Source: Carposina sasakii (lineage: Eukaryota; Arthropoda; Insecta; Lepidoptera; Carposinidae). Taken from it: a stretch of 64,000 bases of DNA. This document shows, piece after piece, positions 42,638 through 54,194 of the stretch (its first letter is position 1; each line of letters begins with the position of its first letter). The translations under genes were made by a program, and so were the position numbers. Below the pieces are notes generated by a model that saw only the letters and a list, made by a program, of their open reading frames with translations, was not told the DNA's origin and did not search any database. The DNA is taken from contig CP053149.1 of assembly GCA_014607495.2 (NCBI GenBank), positions 10,304,120 through 10,368,119 on the forward strand, in the 5' to 3' direction.

Positions 42638-42905
42638 ACAACTAGTGGACGCCCGCAACTTGTCCGCGTGGACTGCAGAAAAAATAAAATGTCGAAATTA
42701 TCCGGGATAAAAATATCATCCGAGATGAAAATATTTTCCCGGGATAAAAAGTAGCCTAAGTATGTGTTAATCCAGGGCGTTCCAGGGTGTCAGCTAACTT
42801 CATACCAAATTTTTATTAAAATCGCTCCAGCCGTTTTCACGTAAAAGAGTAACAAACATCCATCCATCCATACTTACAAACTTTCGCGTTTATAATATTA
42901 TAAGT
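42638..42905 (+). repeat. LINE 3'-tail repeat
   Basis: Starts 'actagtggacgcccgcaact' and holds 'gactgcagaaaaaataaaat', 'ttttcccgggataaaaagta', 'aaatcgctccagccgttttc' and an end 'acaaactttcgcgtttataa' followed by 'tattataagtagg'. Confidence 0.75.
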
Positions 42906-42909
42906 AGGA

Positions 42910-44660
42910 AGAATTTTATTACAATATAGGTTCATAGCTTTGGAATAATATGAAATGAAGTTTATGCGATTAGGTATTTATTGCAAACAATGAACAAGTG
43001 GCAGCAGCCGCGGCGGCCATGGCTTGTTAGACGTGTCCGATAATTTACAACTAGTAGTTAGCTCGGTCCAACTGGTCCGGCGTGTCAATTTTTCACCGGT
43101 CACATTACTGTCCGGTAACCAGTGTCTGGTCAGTTGACCGGCAAAGAAGTTTGACCGAGCAAATTTATAGCACAAATTAGTTCAACTTAATTCCTTGATC
43201 TATGTAATGCGTATTTTATCGTGGTGTAAAATCTAAACTTTAAATGATCTAGTACTCTACATTTTCAGAAAGTTGTCGGTCGTACATTATTATTTATTAC
43301 TAAAGAGCTTTATGTTCCGGTGGAAAAGTGCCTAGATCAGGTTTGTTGCGTTGCGTTATTCCTGTTCAGTCATTTGTGAATTCTGATACATCTTCCATCA
43401 AGTCTGCCGACGTACACATGCCCGTCACTCAACGGACGTCAAGGTGCATCTCTGGCGAGGCAAGATGAATGAACGCCATCTCTCAGCGGCTCATTGGTAA
43501 GCTGAATGGGATCTGTTTTTTGTAGTGGTGTAATTTCAAGTAGTATCTATCTTATTAGCACATAGCTGGTGGACGTCTGTCGATGGTCGCGACGTAGACA
43601 GTAGAACAATTGGCCGTCGGCGCCTACTGTAGCTGATCAGGTTGCTTGCTTCAAGTTAAAGGAAAAGCAATTAGTTCCTAAAGCCACAAAATGCCAAAGG
43701 AACCATTATCATATTCTAAAGAAGCCATCTATATATTATATAGGGTTCAAAATAATTAATTAAACAAATATTGAAGGTGCTTTTAAATTATTCACTTCCT
43801 TTTAATGGCGTCCTTCAAACTACTACATATATGGTTTTTTGACGTAATTTAACTATGTATATATGATATAATAATATGTAGGAACTTACTACTGATCTAA
43901 CAACTGGTTCTAAATAATTAAATTCTTTTTTCGACAAGCTTTTTTATTTTAAATTTAATTGCACTTTACATGTTTAGTGGAGCCTTTTGCCATAAAACTT
44001 TTGCATAATCAAGAGTCGCTGTAACTATTGACTTACACCACGGCACAAAGCGCCATAATATTGCTTACAATCGTTTCCTCCACGCGATACCTTCATACAC
44101 TTACATCATTATTTCTCGTTACTGACAGCCTCCGAGATAACTAACTGAAGATCTTAACTGATTCTGTCTTGTTATTGCTAATAGCGTAAATAATAAACAA
44201 CAAACGAGTTCTTTTTTTAGTGTGTCTTTAATTTACATTGATTTAAGATTTTTCTATGAATAAAATATTATTGAGGTTATGTAGTTATGTGCATTTTATC
44301 TGTTATAGTTATAATTTTATTGGTAGGTAACCGTCGTATAAGAGTTGCTACGTTGTGAAAACAACAGTACAATCAGATTTACGGACTTGATTAGTGGTGG
44401 TTAATTTATTTATAGAACTTTGTGTAATGTGGAAGCCAAACGTGTCAAATAACGTCTTACCTGTTTGTAAGTTAATTGTATACAGTTAGTCGTCGATATT
44501 GGTCCAGTATCGACGTATAGCGGCTGTAAACAAGTCGCTCCTATCGTAGCTATCTATTTATAATCGCAGGCAGCGGACCTCTGTGTTAAATATCCGATAT
44601 TTACGATTGGGGCAGAGCGCGCCAGCTAGTGTGGTGTTGACGCCTATCGATATTCAAAAT
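42910..44660. other. No gene recognised
   Basis: A GC-rich patch at 43000-43150 and scattered short frames without known similarity. A (CCG)-rich frame on the minus strand at 42978-43175 lacks support. Confidence 0.4.
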
Positions 44661-44666
44661 TATACA

Positions 44667-44745
44667 TTACTAGTGGCCGCCCATGGCTTCGCCCGCGTGA
44701 GAGTACATTACTCCCGTGCGAAGCCGGGGCGGGTCCCTAGTTATA
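44667..44745 (+). repeat. Truncated LINE-tail repeat
   Basis: Reads 'actagtggccgcccatggct', 'tcgcccgcgtgagagtac', then 'cccgtgcgaagccggggcgg', a short relative of the GTGGACGCCCGCG family. Confidence 0.55.
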
Positions 44746-44844
44746 CATTATAAACCTTCCTTGTGAATCACTCTTATCTATTAATAAAACCGCATAAAAA
44801 TCCGTTCTCTAGTTTGAAAGATCTAAGCATACATAGGGACAGAC

Positions 44845-45218
44845 TAGACGTGTGCACCGCGCCGGCGCGCTGCCGCCGCCGCCGATTTGATTTTCGGCGT
44901 GAAATCAGCGCGACTTTTAAACGTTTGAAACCCAATTTTTAGGCCAAACCAGCTTCAGCGCCGCTGATATAGCTACGGCGGCGCCGCCGACAGCTGTCAG
45001 CAGGAGCGTACACAGCACATCCATTAGACTGCCAACTTTTGCGCACTTTTGAAGGTCCAGCGGGTGGGCGCATCGGGTACCTACCTACCTAAAATAAAAA
45101 CTATGGAGATATATCTCAATTCTTCACGCCGAAAAGGCGCCGAAATCACGCCGCCGCCGCCGATTTTTGACCGGCGTCCGCCGCCGATAGATGATATAAC
45201 CATCGGCGCACACGTCTA
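44845..45218. mobile_element. hAT-type GC-rich MITE carrying a minisatellite unit
   Basis: The exact 8-bp duplication GGACAGAC (44837-44844, 45219-45226) bounds a 374-bp element with ends TAGACGTGTGC in inverted orientation; GC-rich, partly inverted subterminal parts follow ('gccgccgccgccgattt' on one side, its inverse on the other). About 45003-45082, read in reverse, matches one unit of the 86-bp minisatellite at 20311-20626 ('cattagactgccaacttttg', 'cttttgaaggtcca'). Confidence 0.85.
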
Positions 45219-45229
45219 GGACAGACAGC

Positions 45230-47800
45230 AGAAAGTCACTTTGTTTTATAATATGTAGTGATTACAATTGCCGTATTTTCTGAACACCTATTGTATATTG
45301 ACGTTTACTATGAGGTAGCTGTACAGATGTTGAATTTGAAGTCTAGCTAGACTATAACTGATAAGTATAACAAAGAGTCAGTAGATGTAGTCACTTCTCT
45401 TACTATGTTGGTAATATTTCAAATATATCATAAGTGTTCATAATTTTAATTTGTATGCAATTAATTTTAATAAAACCCATATATCTGCAATATAAAGGTC
45501 AATTGGAATTGCTCAACACTCCACGAGCGCCGACAACGACTGTCGTTGATGTCTTTTCAACGGACAACCACGACGGGAGAGTTAAAATAATATCTGAGTA
45601 CTTGAGTTGTCACTTATCCGTCATTATGGTACTTGAAGTTATCGACACCGGTGTTGGGTAAGGCACTAACGTCGGAACGATTAGCGCACCGGCGCGCGCG
45701 CACGTGCGCCGACACCCGGTGAGTAAGCGCCCAGGAAACCAATACAAAAATACATTTGCAGCTGAAAATCTTGTCTGCTAATCAATGTGGTTCCTAAGAA
45801 CGTTATCATAAGATCCAGGTGCAAGACAACTGGCGGGGTATGCAAATAATCGGTCGCAACAGGCAGGCCCTTAGCACAACTAGTGCTAGTCTGTCACGCA
45901 AACAAATGCAAGTAAACAATCCTTATAACAAATGTAATTGTACCGCGTACATATCGCGATCTGGGGTTATTGACGAACAGTGGTGTAATCTGATGTTACG
46001 ATAAACGAGTTACTCGCAAGAGTTAATTTATTTCTAACTTAGCTTTGTTCGAAAATGTTTAATCAAAAATAAATTGGCTGTTTTTTCATACATAAAAAAA
46101 AAATCTTTTAAATGGTTTTACAAAAAAACTTAGTTACAAAAGCACTTGTAAAACCAACGAGGTTTGTGTGACAGTGCTATGCAGTTCACATCGTTGTCTC
46201 TTTACACATCTAGATTATATATATTTAATTTTTACATATTTATTACACATAATTACTTGTGGATACAATTTTTATTTGTAAACTAATAGGTTCATTATCC
46301 AAGTGGCATAAAACCGTCTAGACCACGAACAATAGGTTCATTCATAAGGAAATGAAACATACAAAATATAACATACTTACATAGGTACAAAAGGAGATTC
46401 GTCTGTACATATTAATTATTATGTAATTGTTATGTGTATTTTCACCGTGGAAAAGGCTGCACTGAAAATTCCTACTCGAACTACATTGCATAGGATATCA
46501 AGAAGACCCTCAGGAATACATACAGCCTAAGTTAACAAACGTATCTGCACCCGCCTTATAAAGTCAATACAGACAGAAATCTACTATATAGTCATCCATC
46601 AATCAATATCAACATTACCTACTACATATAACATAAATTTTGAACATAGGTATGCTCACCTAGAGGAATACCTAATCATGGTGCAATAATATATAAAGCT
46701 ACATAATACTCTTGCACAACTAAAAGAGCTGTGTCATTATTTAATTACTACCTTTATTATAAAATTATTATGAGCAATATGGCTACGCAGTATTGGCATA
46801 GGCAGTACTGGCTGCGGCCGCCGCCGGCTGGCAGGAACCGTTACGGTGTGCGCCACACAATGAATCTATGTTATGGTTCGTAGAAAAAACCGTGATACAT
46901 GTGCTCACAGCTTTCAGACGGCTCACCTGCGCGGGCGCGTGCACATCTGGGTTCTGACGTCACGATGTATTTACGCACATTACCTTACCCCTAAACTGGA
47001 GGGTTCCTTCTGAGATGTGCTTTAAATAGGTTTTCCCTACTTAGTTTACTGTACTTAGGTATAAAATGGGTAGTAGTAAGATGCAAGAGTTGTGGTGATG
47101 AAGATGCTGATGAAGAACTTAACTTTCGTAAAAATTTATACAAAACTTTAGCCATAAGTTGAGTCATCTAACCAACCATACCTATGAATTGAGGCATCTT
47201 ACCAACCATAAACTGCAATAAAGTAGCTAACACATAGCTACTCACTCACAAAATTACTGCTGACACGTAAACTATATACCACAAAGTAATAATAATCTTC
47301 TAATAAAATAATAGATATCAATTGGATGGGGTTGGAAATACCCAAAATCTAATTAGAAAACATGAATATGGGTGTTGAGGCGCATAGAATGACGTACCTG
47401 TGAGTGCATTCGCCATGCTCGTCACACCCGGGCCACCCTCGCCTGGGGTGCGAGTCCATTCAATTTGTTTTCATTAACCAAAAACCATTTACATCCCCTA
47501 ATGAGTTTAAGATGAAGTTTGCTATTTGATTAGTTTATAATGATCTAATATAGATATCATAAATACGTTTTAATTCAGCAAAAAATCTAAAAGATTTTCT
47601 GTTTTGTTCTTATTAGTTTTTTTAAAGAATGTTGTACCCCCTGCAATTTGCGTCATTAAAAAAATGGCTCCCCATTATTAAAGTAACCGTTAGAGCCTCA
47701 AACCTTTTATCAGTGATTGCAGATTAAAGAGTTATGAACACAAATCGCTTTAAACATGATTGAACTCGCTGTGAACTGCATTTTATGTAAGTGTAACCCA
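45230..47800. other. No gene recognised
   Basis: Mostly AT-rich. GC-rich patches occur at 45660-45730 ('ccggcgcgcgcgcacgtgcg') and 46800-46960. No exon, RNA gene or repeat family of this window is evident. Confidence 0.4.
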
Positions 47801-47803
47801 CCA

Positions 47804-47992
47804 TTACAGTTCGATCCCCTCATTAGGGAACAATGGGGTATTTGAATAATAAATAGGAGAAATATTCTCATGAGCACCAGTATTTGGGTGTGTTAATTGC
47901 TTCATATTGAAGTTCTCAGGGGAGCGATCACTGATCGATTCGAGTTCGGAATCGGCCATTATACTCGCGACATTAACCCGTTTATTACTGTA
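47804..47992 (-). CDS. Possible terminal exon of an unknown host gene
   Basis: On the minus strand an acceptor 'ctacattacag' (AG just above 47992) leads into NKRVNVASIMADSELESISD and on through RSPENFNMKQLTHPNTGA to a stop at 47804. The codons look like a real, hydrophilic C-terminal tail. Without the splice the frame extends upstream into a hydrophobic stretch (FLIIITLLGLHY), which could be a membrane segment. Further upstream a second candidate exon (about 48600-48510) reads STSSNKSPKEIMDKLKSMNK after 'caaagttttcag'. I recognise no family. Confidence 0.25.
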   Translation of the reverse strand, partial: YSNKRVNVASIMADSELESISDRSPENFNMKQLTHPNTGAHENISPIYYSNTPLFPNEGIEL

Positions 47993-48999
47993 ATGTAGCC
48001 CCAGAAGTGTTATTATAATTAGGAAATACCTGTAATGTGATATAATAAAATAGTTTAATATGTGAGAAAGTTCTTTTATAACAACGAAGGTTAGTACAAT
48101 TTGCATAACGGTTTGCTCTGTCATTTATAAGTTCATTATAAATAGATCGATATATTATTATAGGTAGGTTGGTATATTCCAACTTTGTCGTGAAATGAAT
48201 TGTGTTATAATAATTATGAAGGAATATGCAGATATCGATCTTTATGCGATGTTGCCTGCATGGGAACCTATCAATGAAGTAGTCTTCCTGCGACATTACC
48301 AAAAGAGTAGCTATCCTTGGTGTTATCTAGGTATACGAAGAAGCTTTCATTATTTGAAAGCATAATCTTCAAGCTTTATCAAAAATATTCAGTTTACACA
48401 CATAAAGTGCAAGTGCGGCGTCGTCGGCGTATCGGGATAGGCTCGAAAGGCGACACTAAATAAAAGATACGAAGCTCTATGCGTCTGCGCGGTGCGGAAT
48501 ACGTAATATCTGCTGGATACCAATCGGTATGCGCCTTTAATCTTATTCATACTCTTGAGCTTGTCCATAATCTCTTTCGGAGATTTATTACTACTCGTTG
48601 ACTGAAAACTTTGCAAGATCTTCTACATATATTGCATTATATACGAAATTTTTACGTAGCAATAATAAAATATTTTAAAAAAAGGGTTTTTACCCAAGAT
48701 CACCCTTTGGTCATTTCCATCGTAGGCTGTATACGAATAAGAAAAGCATCAAATGTTTGCATGAAAAAATCTCGTCTGACGCCTGGTTGGTTAGACATCA
48801 TACCTAATTATGGATTTTAGGCAACGTTATTAATAACCTAACCTAACCATAACGAAAAATATTTTAGTACTGCAGCACTCTATCTTAGCTTCATGAATTA
48901 TGTATGAAAGGAAATTATCTGCTCCGTGGTGCATACAACTGGAGCAGTCGCCATGTATCGGACCGGTCGCAAAGTAAGGTTTTGTAGATTTGTTTGAAA

Positions 49000-49200
49000 C
49001 AAATTTATTTAACCTGTTCGTTAGTTTACGCGCGCGATAAAAAGCCGGCATGTTAATTTACGTCGATTTCCATGGGCGTCGGTAAGTAAGTGGACGGGAT
49101 GCGCGCGCGCAGTTTCGCGTTACGATAGCGGGCACGAGCGACTATGCCACAGTCTACTGTGACAATGTAAGTACTTTAAAAATTCAAGAGTACCCATGCA
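49000..49200 (+). promoter_or_regulatory. GC-rich island with donor-like sites
   Basis: CpG-rich sequence ('gatgcgcgcgcgcagtttcg') in AT-rich DNA, with donor-like 'gtcg|gtaagt' (49079-49087) and 'caat|gtaagt' (49167-49173) on the plus strand. It could be a promoter with a non-coding first exon; the LTR element starts about 100 bp further on. Evidence is weak. Confidence 0.2.
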
Positions 49201-49274
49201 AAAACACTCGCTAAGCAATGGTATAACATAGAAGCTTTGCTTGTACCTATCTGAAACAAGCATGACTAATAAAT

Positions 49275-49800
49275 TGTTAACGACTGTCACCGGAAAGACG
49301 TCACGGTCACAACAAAATCACAACTAACTTGTTAAATTAAATGTATTTAATTTGTTGAAACTAATTTATATGTTACTTATTATAATATCATTATGATTTA
49401 TTAAAATATCCTACTTATAGAATAAATAAAAGTAGGATAGGATGTCTCCTACTGATTTAAGCAGCTTCCGGTATCTAGTTCATAATTTCATAATTACAAA
49501 AAGACTTAATTTAATTCATTTGTATGATTAGTATTTTAGTTAATATTATTTACAGATTTTGTATATAATTTATGTACTAAATTATCCTCATAATTATTAA
49601 TTTCACGAATTGAAGTTTCATACCGGAAATACAATTGCTAAAGTAACTAACTTAAATCTAGCGGTATAGAAAATGTATAAAATACCGGTAAACTTGTAAA
49701 ACATTATTATTCTGTTTTTGAATTTTGAAGTGTAAGGGCGAAGCTCTGCCCGATTAAACATCTGAAATATATCATTGTGTTTATCTATCCTTCTGTAAAA
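49275..49800 (+). repeat. 5' LTR
   Basis: Starts TGTTAACGACTGTCACC and ends 'tatccttctgtaaaa'. It contains 'aataaataaaagtagg' as a possible poly(A) signal. The 3' end lacks the usual CA, but the exact AAAT duplication and equal LTR lengths support the borders. Confidence 0.92.
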
Positions 49801-49826
49801 GTTCAGAAGTGGGATACTTTTCCATC

Positions 49827-52800
49827 ATGTTGGGACCTTACGCTGCTGGCCTGGGTCTAAAAAGGCGAAGACCCTCGGTTTCCTCGTCATCTGACAGCAA
49901 AGAAGAAGATTTTTTTTCTTTTGACTCGACACCTACGACAAAGCGACGCAGAATCACCAACACCGAAGTAGAAGTTATACCCAAGTTCGACCCAGACGAC
50001 CATACCAGCAATGTGGCGACGTGGGTACACAAAATTGACCAATTAGGAGACATATATGGTTGGAATACTACGGACCGCCAATTCGTTATGCAATTACGGT
50101 TACGCGGGTCCGCTAGGCAATGGTACGACGACCTGGATGACTACAATCTTTCGTGGGACGCATGGAAAAAAGCATTACAAACTGCTTTTCCTAGATCAAT
50201 GGACTTTGTGGACCGCCTTGAAGCAATGCTCGCTAGGAATAAAACGGATAGTGAAACAATGACTAAATTCTTTCACGATAAAATTTCACTCCTCAAGAAA
50301 TGTAACATTGAAGGGAAAAATGCATTATCATGTATTATTCGAGGACTCCCAGTCGAGCTACGGGCTAACGCCAAGGCATACGTATGTGAAGATCCCGAAC
50401 AGTTTTACCTCGGTTATCTGTCGTCATTCGAAAAATACAAAAGTATGGAAGCATCTCTAATGAAAAGATCGACATGGAAGAGAGGAGACGGGAGATCGTC
50501 AGCAACAACTACGCAACCTTTTACTGGAGTGAAACGATGCTACGCTTGCAGGAGAATAGGACATGAGCTGAGGGATTGCAGGTTGCGGCAGCAGTGCACT
50601 ACGTGTCAACGTGTGGGCCATACCAGTGCGACGTGTTGGCTCATGGTGGCACCGGGACTTTCGCAGCAACACACTCAGATAGAACAAGTAAGTAATGTTC
50701 TATACGCATTGGACAATAACTTTGTGAGCAATTTCAAACGACCTGTATACGCTGATAACATTAGACTAATGGCTTTTATAGATACAGGCAGTAAAGCAAA
50801 TATTTTAAAGCAAGATAAAGCTAGATTACTACATCTTGAAATAAATCCTTCATCAGTGATTATGAAAGGGTTTGGAGGTGCTCACACGCAATCATTAGGC
50901 ACTGTGTTTTTAAAAGTGTACGTAGACGGCCTATGCCTTAGCGGCTATGTCGAGATAACTGATCATATTCTCGGCGACATAGATTTAATTATCGGGCAGC
51001 CTATGATAAATATTCCAGGTATTACTCTTATAACTTCATCAAATTCTGCCGTATTTATCAAAACTAACGATTTGTACTGTAACAATATTTCATCTATTAA
51101 TGCATTTACAGAAAGACATAAATTTAATGTTTGTTTAAAACGTGATACTATAATACCTAAACAAAGTTGCTATTTAATTAATGTCTTCGTGGATATAGAT
51201 TCAAATGGAGATGATTTACTTTTTCTAACAAATTCAGTATATTATCAATTAGGAAATATTTGTTACATCATACCTGGAGGAATTGTCTGTGTGGAAGGCT
51301 ATCTAAAAGTGATAAATTTTAGTGATAGTGATATCATTTGGCCAGCGCATAAATTAATAGCTCGCGCTGAGATTGTCGATATTTATAGCGCAAGAGATAC
51401 ACGAGATATTCTAACTGTAGGTTCGTTGATTAAAATCCGGACAAATACTGACATATCAGGGCTAGGTAAAATTGATATAGGGAACTTAAATAACGAGGAC
51501 TCATGTAAATTAATGGCTCTTTTAGACAAGTATAGACACCTGTTTGCTAGAGACACTAAAGATTTAGGATGCACTGATCTAATACAAATGGAAATTAAGA
51601 CTTCTTCAGATGCACCGGTGCACTGTAAGCCATACCGAGTTTCCCATAAAGAGAAAGAAATAGTTGACGAAAAGATTAGAGACCTATTAGACGCTGGTAT
51701 CATACGCGAGTCAATGTCAGAATATGCTAGTCCCGTGATTTTAGTAAAAAAGAAAGGAGGAGATTACAGATTGTGCATTGACTATAGGGCCTTGAATTCA
51801 CATACTATTAGAGATCGCTACCCTTTACCTCATATTGAGGATCAATTATCGAAATTGTCCGGAAAAATTTATTTTACCACATTAGACCTTGCCCAAGGTT
51901 ATCATCAAGTGAAAATATCAGAACAATCTATTCCAAAAACTGCATTCGTTACTCAGACTGGTCAATATGAATTTTTAAAAATGCCCTTTGGCCTAGCCAA
52001 TGCGCCAGCTGTATTCTCCAGATTGATTAGGTTAGCATTAAATGATGTATCTTCCGAAATAGCATGTTATCTTGATGACGTCATGTTACCCTCTGTGACT
52101 ATAGAATCGGGCTTACATTTATTAGAAGAGGTCCTGGTACTTTTGCAAAAGGCTAATCTTAAACTAAATGCTAAGAAGTGTTCTTTTCTAAAAACAAGTG
52201 TGAATTATTTAGGATACGAAATTACTGCGGGTACTGTACGACCAGGGTTAGCTAAAATTAATTGCGTTTCACAATATAAACGACCTCGAAATGTCCATGA
52301 AATAAGACAATTCATAGGGCTCACTTCTTATTTTAGGAAGTTTATACGTGGTTTTGCGGAGATAGCCTTGCCTTTAACGAAGCTTACCAAAAAGGACATT
52401 CCTTGGCAATGGACATTAGAACAAGAAAGTGCCTTTCAGACTCTGAAAACTAAGTTAATTGATAGACCGGTTCTAGGAATTTATAATAGCAAAGCTGCAA
52501 CAGAATTACATACGGACGCGAGTAAATTGGGTTTAGGCGGTATTATTATGCAAAGACAGTTTGACAATTCAATAAAACCTATAGCGTATTTCAGTAGAAT
52601 CACATCTAAAGAAGAGCAGCATTATCATAGCTATGAACTGGAAACCTTAGCAGTAGTTGAATCTTTAAAGCGTTTTCGAATCTATTTAATTGGTATCCCA
52701 GTTAAGGTAGTAACCGATTGTGCAGCTTTACGTACAACTCTTAGTAAAAAAGATTTGATACCACGGATTGCGCGTTGGTGGCTAACTATACAAGACTACG

Positions 52801-54194
52801 ATCTACAGATAGAATACCGCCCGGGCGATAGAATGAGACACGTAGATGCATTGAGTAGGAATCCGGCTAGTGAGCAAATATCCCTTATGATTGATGAGGC
52901 TGATTGGCTTGTAACCTTACAACTACAAGATGAAAATATACAAAATATTTGTACACGGTTACGTAATCATACAGATAATCCCGATATTATAAATAATTAT
53001 ACACTTAAGGATGATAAGCTTTTTAGAAAAACTCTTTATGGCGAGAGATATGTAATTCCAAAATTAGCAAAATACGGTCTAATGCAAAAGTATCATGATC
53101 AGATAGGACATCCAGGGTTTGAAAGATGTGAGGCGTTAGTGAAAGAACAGTTCTGGTTTCCTAAAATGACACGTTTTATCCGAAAGTATATTAATTCATG
53201 CATTTCTTGCGCCTATGGCAAAGGCAATTACGGAAAAACACAGGGTGAATTACACCCGATAGAAAAGATACCAATACCGATGCACACTCTCCATGCTGAC
53301 CACTTGGGCCCATTTGTCAAATCTCGTAGAGGAAATGCATATATACTCGTAATTATTGATGCATTTACCAAATTTGTTTTTGCTAAACCAGTTAAAAACT
53401 GTGGTTCAATTGAAACTATAAGACATCTAAAAGAAGTTATTTCTCAGTTTGGTAATCCAGTTCGCATAATTACCGATAGAGGTAAAGCATTTACAAGCAG
53501 ATACTTTAAACAGTTCTCGGAGGAATATCATTTCAAACATATACTTAATGCTATTGCAAGTCCTAGGTCAAATGGTCAAGTAGAACGTGTGAATCGGACT
53601 ATTATTGACGGACTTAACACAATGTCGGACAGTGAAAACGTATGGGACGATAAATTGATCGACGTTGTCTGGGGAATAAATAATACATCGAACTCGACTA
53701 CTTCCTTTCCACCATTTAAACTTATGTTCAGTCATAATAATCCTCGTTTCCATCTCGAGTCAGCGGAGGTTGTTCCAGATGTTTCGTCGCAACAAGAATC
53801 GCTAAATAATAGACGAGAATATGCAAAATTACGTATAGACCGAAATATGACGTTAATGAAAAAACGGTTCGATCAGGCGCATAAAAAATGTATTAAATAT
53901 TCTATTGGTGATCTAGTACTATGGAAAGGGGGTACGACTAGAGATACTAATACTAAAGTCAACCAAAAATTAACAAGTCCCTATACAGGTCCGTATAAAG
54001 TTTGTAAAGTGCAGTCTGATATTGATCGGTATACCATTTGCACTATCAAAGGAATGAAAGGTTATAAAAAGTTTACGGCTGTAGTTCGGGGTGACGTTTT
54101 AAGACCTTATAAATCTATAAATCCTAATGCAGACACTTCATCTAGCGATGGTGAGGTAGAAAGAGATGATTTAATTGATTTGTTAGAAAGTTAA
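49827..54194 (+). CDS. Gag-Pol polyprotein of the LTR retrotransposon
   Basis: One uninterrupted frame of 1455 residues from the first ATG (MLGPYAAGLGLKRR); a GTG six codons earlier is not needed. Gag occupies roughly the first 290 residues and ends in two CCHC zinc knuckles (C238-C251 and C257-C270). The aspartic protease has the active site FIDTGSKANI (D319). Reverse transcriptase spans about 590-780, with LDLAQGYHQ and the catalytic YLDD (748-751). RNase H follows, with ELHTDASKLG (D897). Integrase has an HHCC zinc part (YHDQIGHPGF to CISC, from about 1088) and a D-D-35-E core: D1158 (HADHLGPF), D1217 (IITDRGKAF), E1253 (NGQVERVNRT). All catalytic residues are present, so the copy may be active. 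Gag and Pol are fused without frameshift. A small C-terminal integrase domain with PYTGPYKV is seen and no clear chromodomain. Confidence 0.95.
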   Translation: MLGPYAAGLGLKRRRPSVSSSSDSKEEDFFSFDSTPTTKRRRITNTEVEVIPKFDPDDHTSNVATWVHKIDQLGDIYGWNTTDRQFVMQLRLRGSARQWYDDLDDYNLSWDAWKKALQTAFPRSMDFVDRLEAMLARNKTDSETMTKFFHDKISLLKKCNIEGKNALSCIIRGLPVELRANAKAYVCEDPEQFYLGYLSSFEKYKSMEASLMKRSTWKRGDGRSSATTTQPFTGVKRCYACRRIGHELRDCRLRQQCTTCQRVGHTSATCWLMVAPGLSQQHTQIEQVSNVLYALDNNFVSNFKRPVYADNIRLMAFIDTGSKANILKQDKARLLHLEINPSSVIMKGFGGAHTQSLGTVFLKVYVDGLCLSGYVEITDHILGDIDLIIGQPMINIPGITLITSSNSAVFIKTNDLYCNNISSINAFTERHKFNVCLKRDTIIPKQSCYLINVFVDIDSNGDDLLFLTNSVYYQLGNICYIIPGGIVCVEGYLKVINFSDSDIIWPAHKLIARAEIVDIYSARDTRDILTVGSLIKIRTNTDISGLGKIDIGNLNNEDSCKLMALLDKYRHLFARDTKDLGCTDLIQMEIKTSSDAPVHCKPYRVSHKEKEIVDEKIRDLLDAGIIRESMSEYASPVILVKKKGGDYRLCIDYRALNSHTIRDRYPLPHIEDQLSKLSGKIYFTTLDLAQGYHQVKISEQSIPKTAFVTQTGQYEFLKMPFGLANAPAVFSRLIRLALNDVSSEIACYLDDVMLPSVTIESGLHLLEEVLVLLQKANLKLNAKKCSFLKTSVNYLGYEITAGTVRPGLAKINCVSQYKRPRNVHEIRQFIGLTSYFRKFIRGFAEIALPLTKLTKKDIPWQWTLEQESAFQTLKTKLIDRPVLGIYNSKAATELHTDASKLGLGGIIMQRQFDNSIKPIAYFSRITSKEEQHYHSYELETLAVVESLKRFRIYLIGIPVKVVTDCAALRTTLSKKDLIPRIARWWLTIQDYDLQIEYRPGDRMRHVDALSRNPASEQISLMIDEADWLVTLQLQDENIQNICTRLRNHTDNPDIINNYTLKDDKLFRKTLYGERYVIPKLAKYGLMQKYHDQIGHPGFERCEALVKEQFWFPKMTRFIRKYINSCISCAYGKGNYGKTQGELHPIEKIPIPMHTLHADHLGPFVKSRRGNAYILVIIDAFTKFVFAKPVKNCGSIETIRHLKEVISQFGNPVRIITDRGKAFTSRYFKQFSEEYHFKHILNAIASPRSNGQVERVNRTIIDGLNTMSDSENVWDDKLIDVVWGINNTSNSTTSFPPFKLMFSHNNPRFHLESAEVVPDVSSQQESLNNRREYAKLRIDRNMTLMKKRFDQAHKKCIKYSIGDLVLWKGGTTRDTNTKVNQKLTSPYTGPYKVCKVQSDIDRYTICTIKGMKGYKKFTAVVRGDVLRPYKSINPNADTSSSDGEVERDDLIDLLES

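Noticed and set aside
49809..49826. GTG as start of Gag-Pol
   Set aside because: Eukaryotic initiation at GTG is improbable and an ATG lies six codons further.
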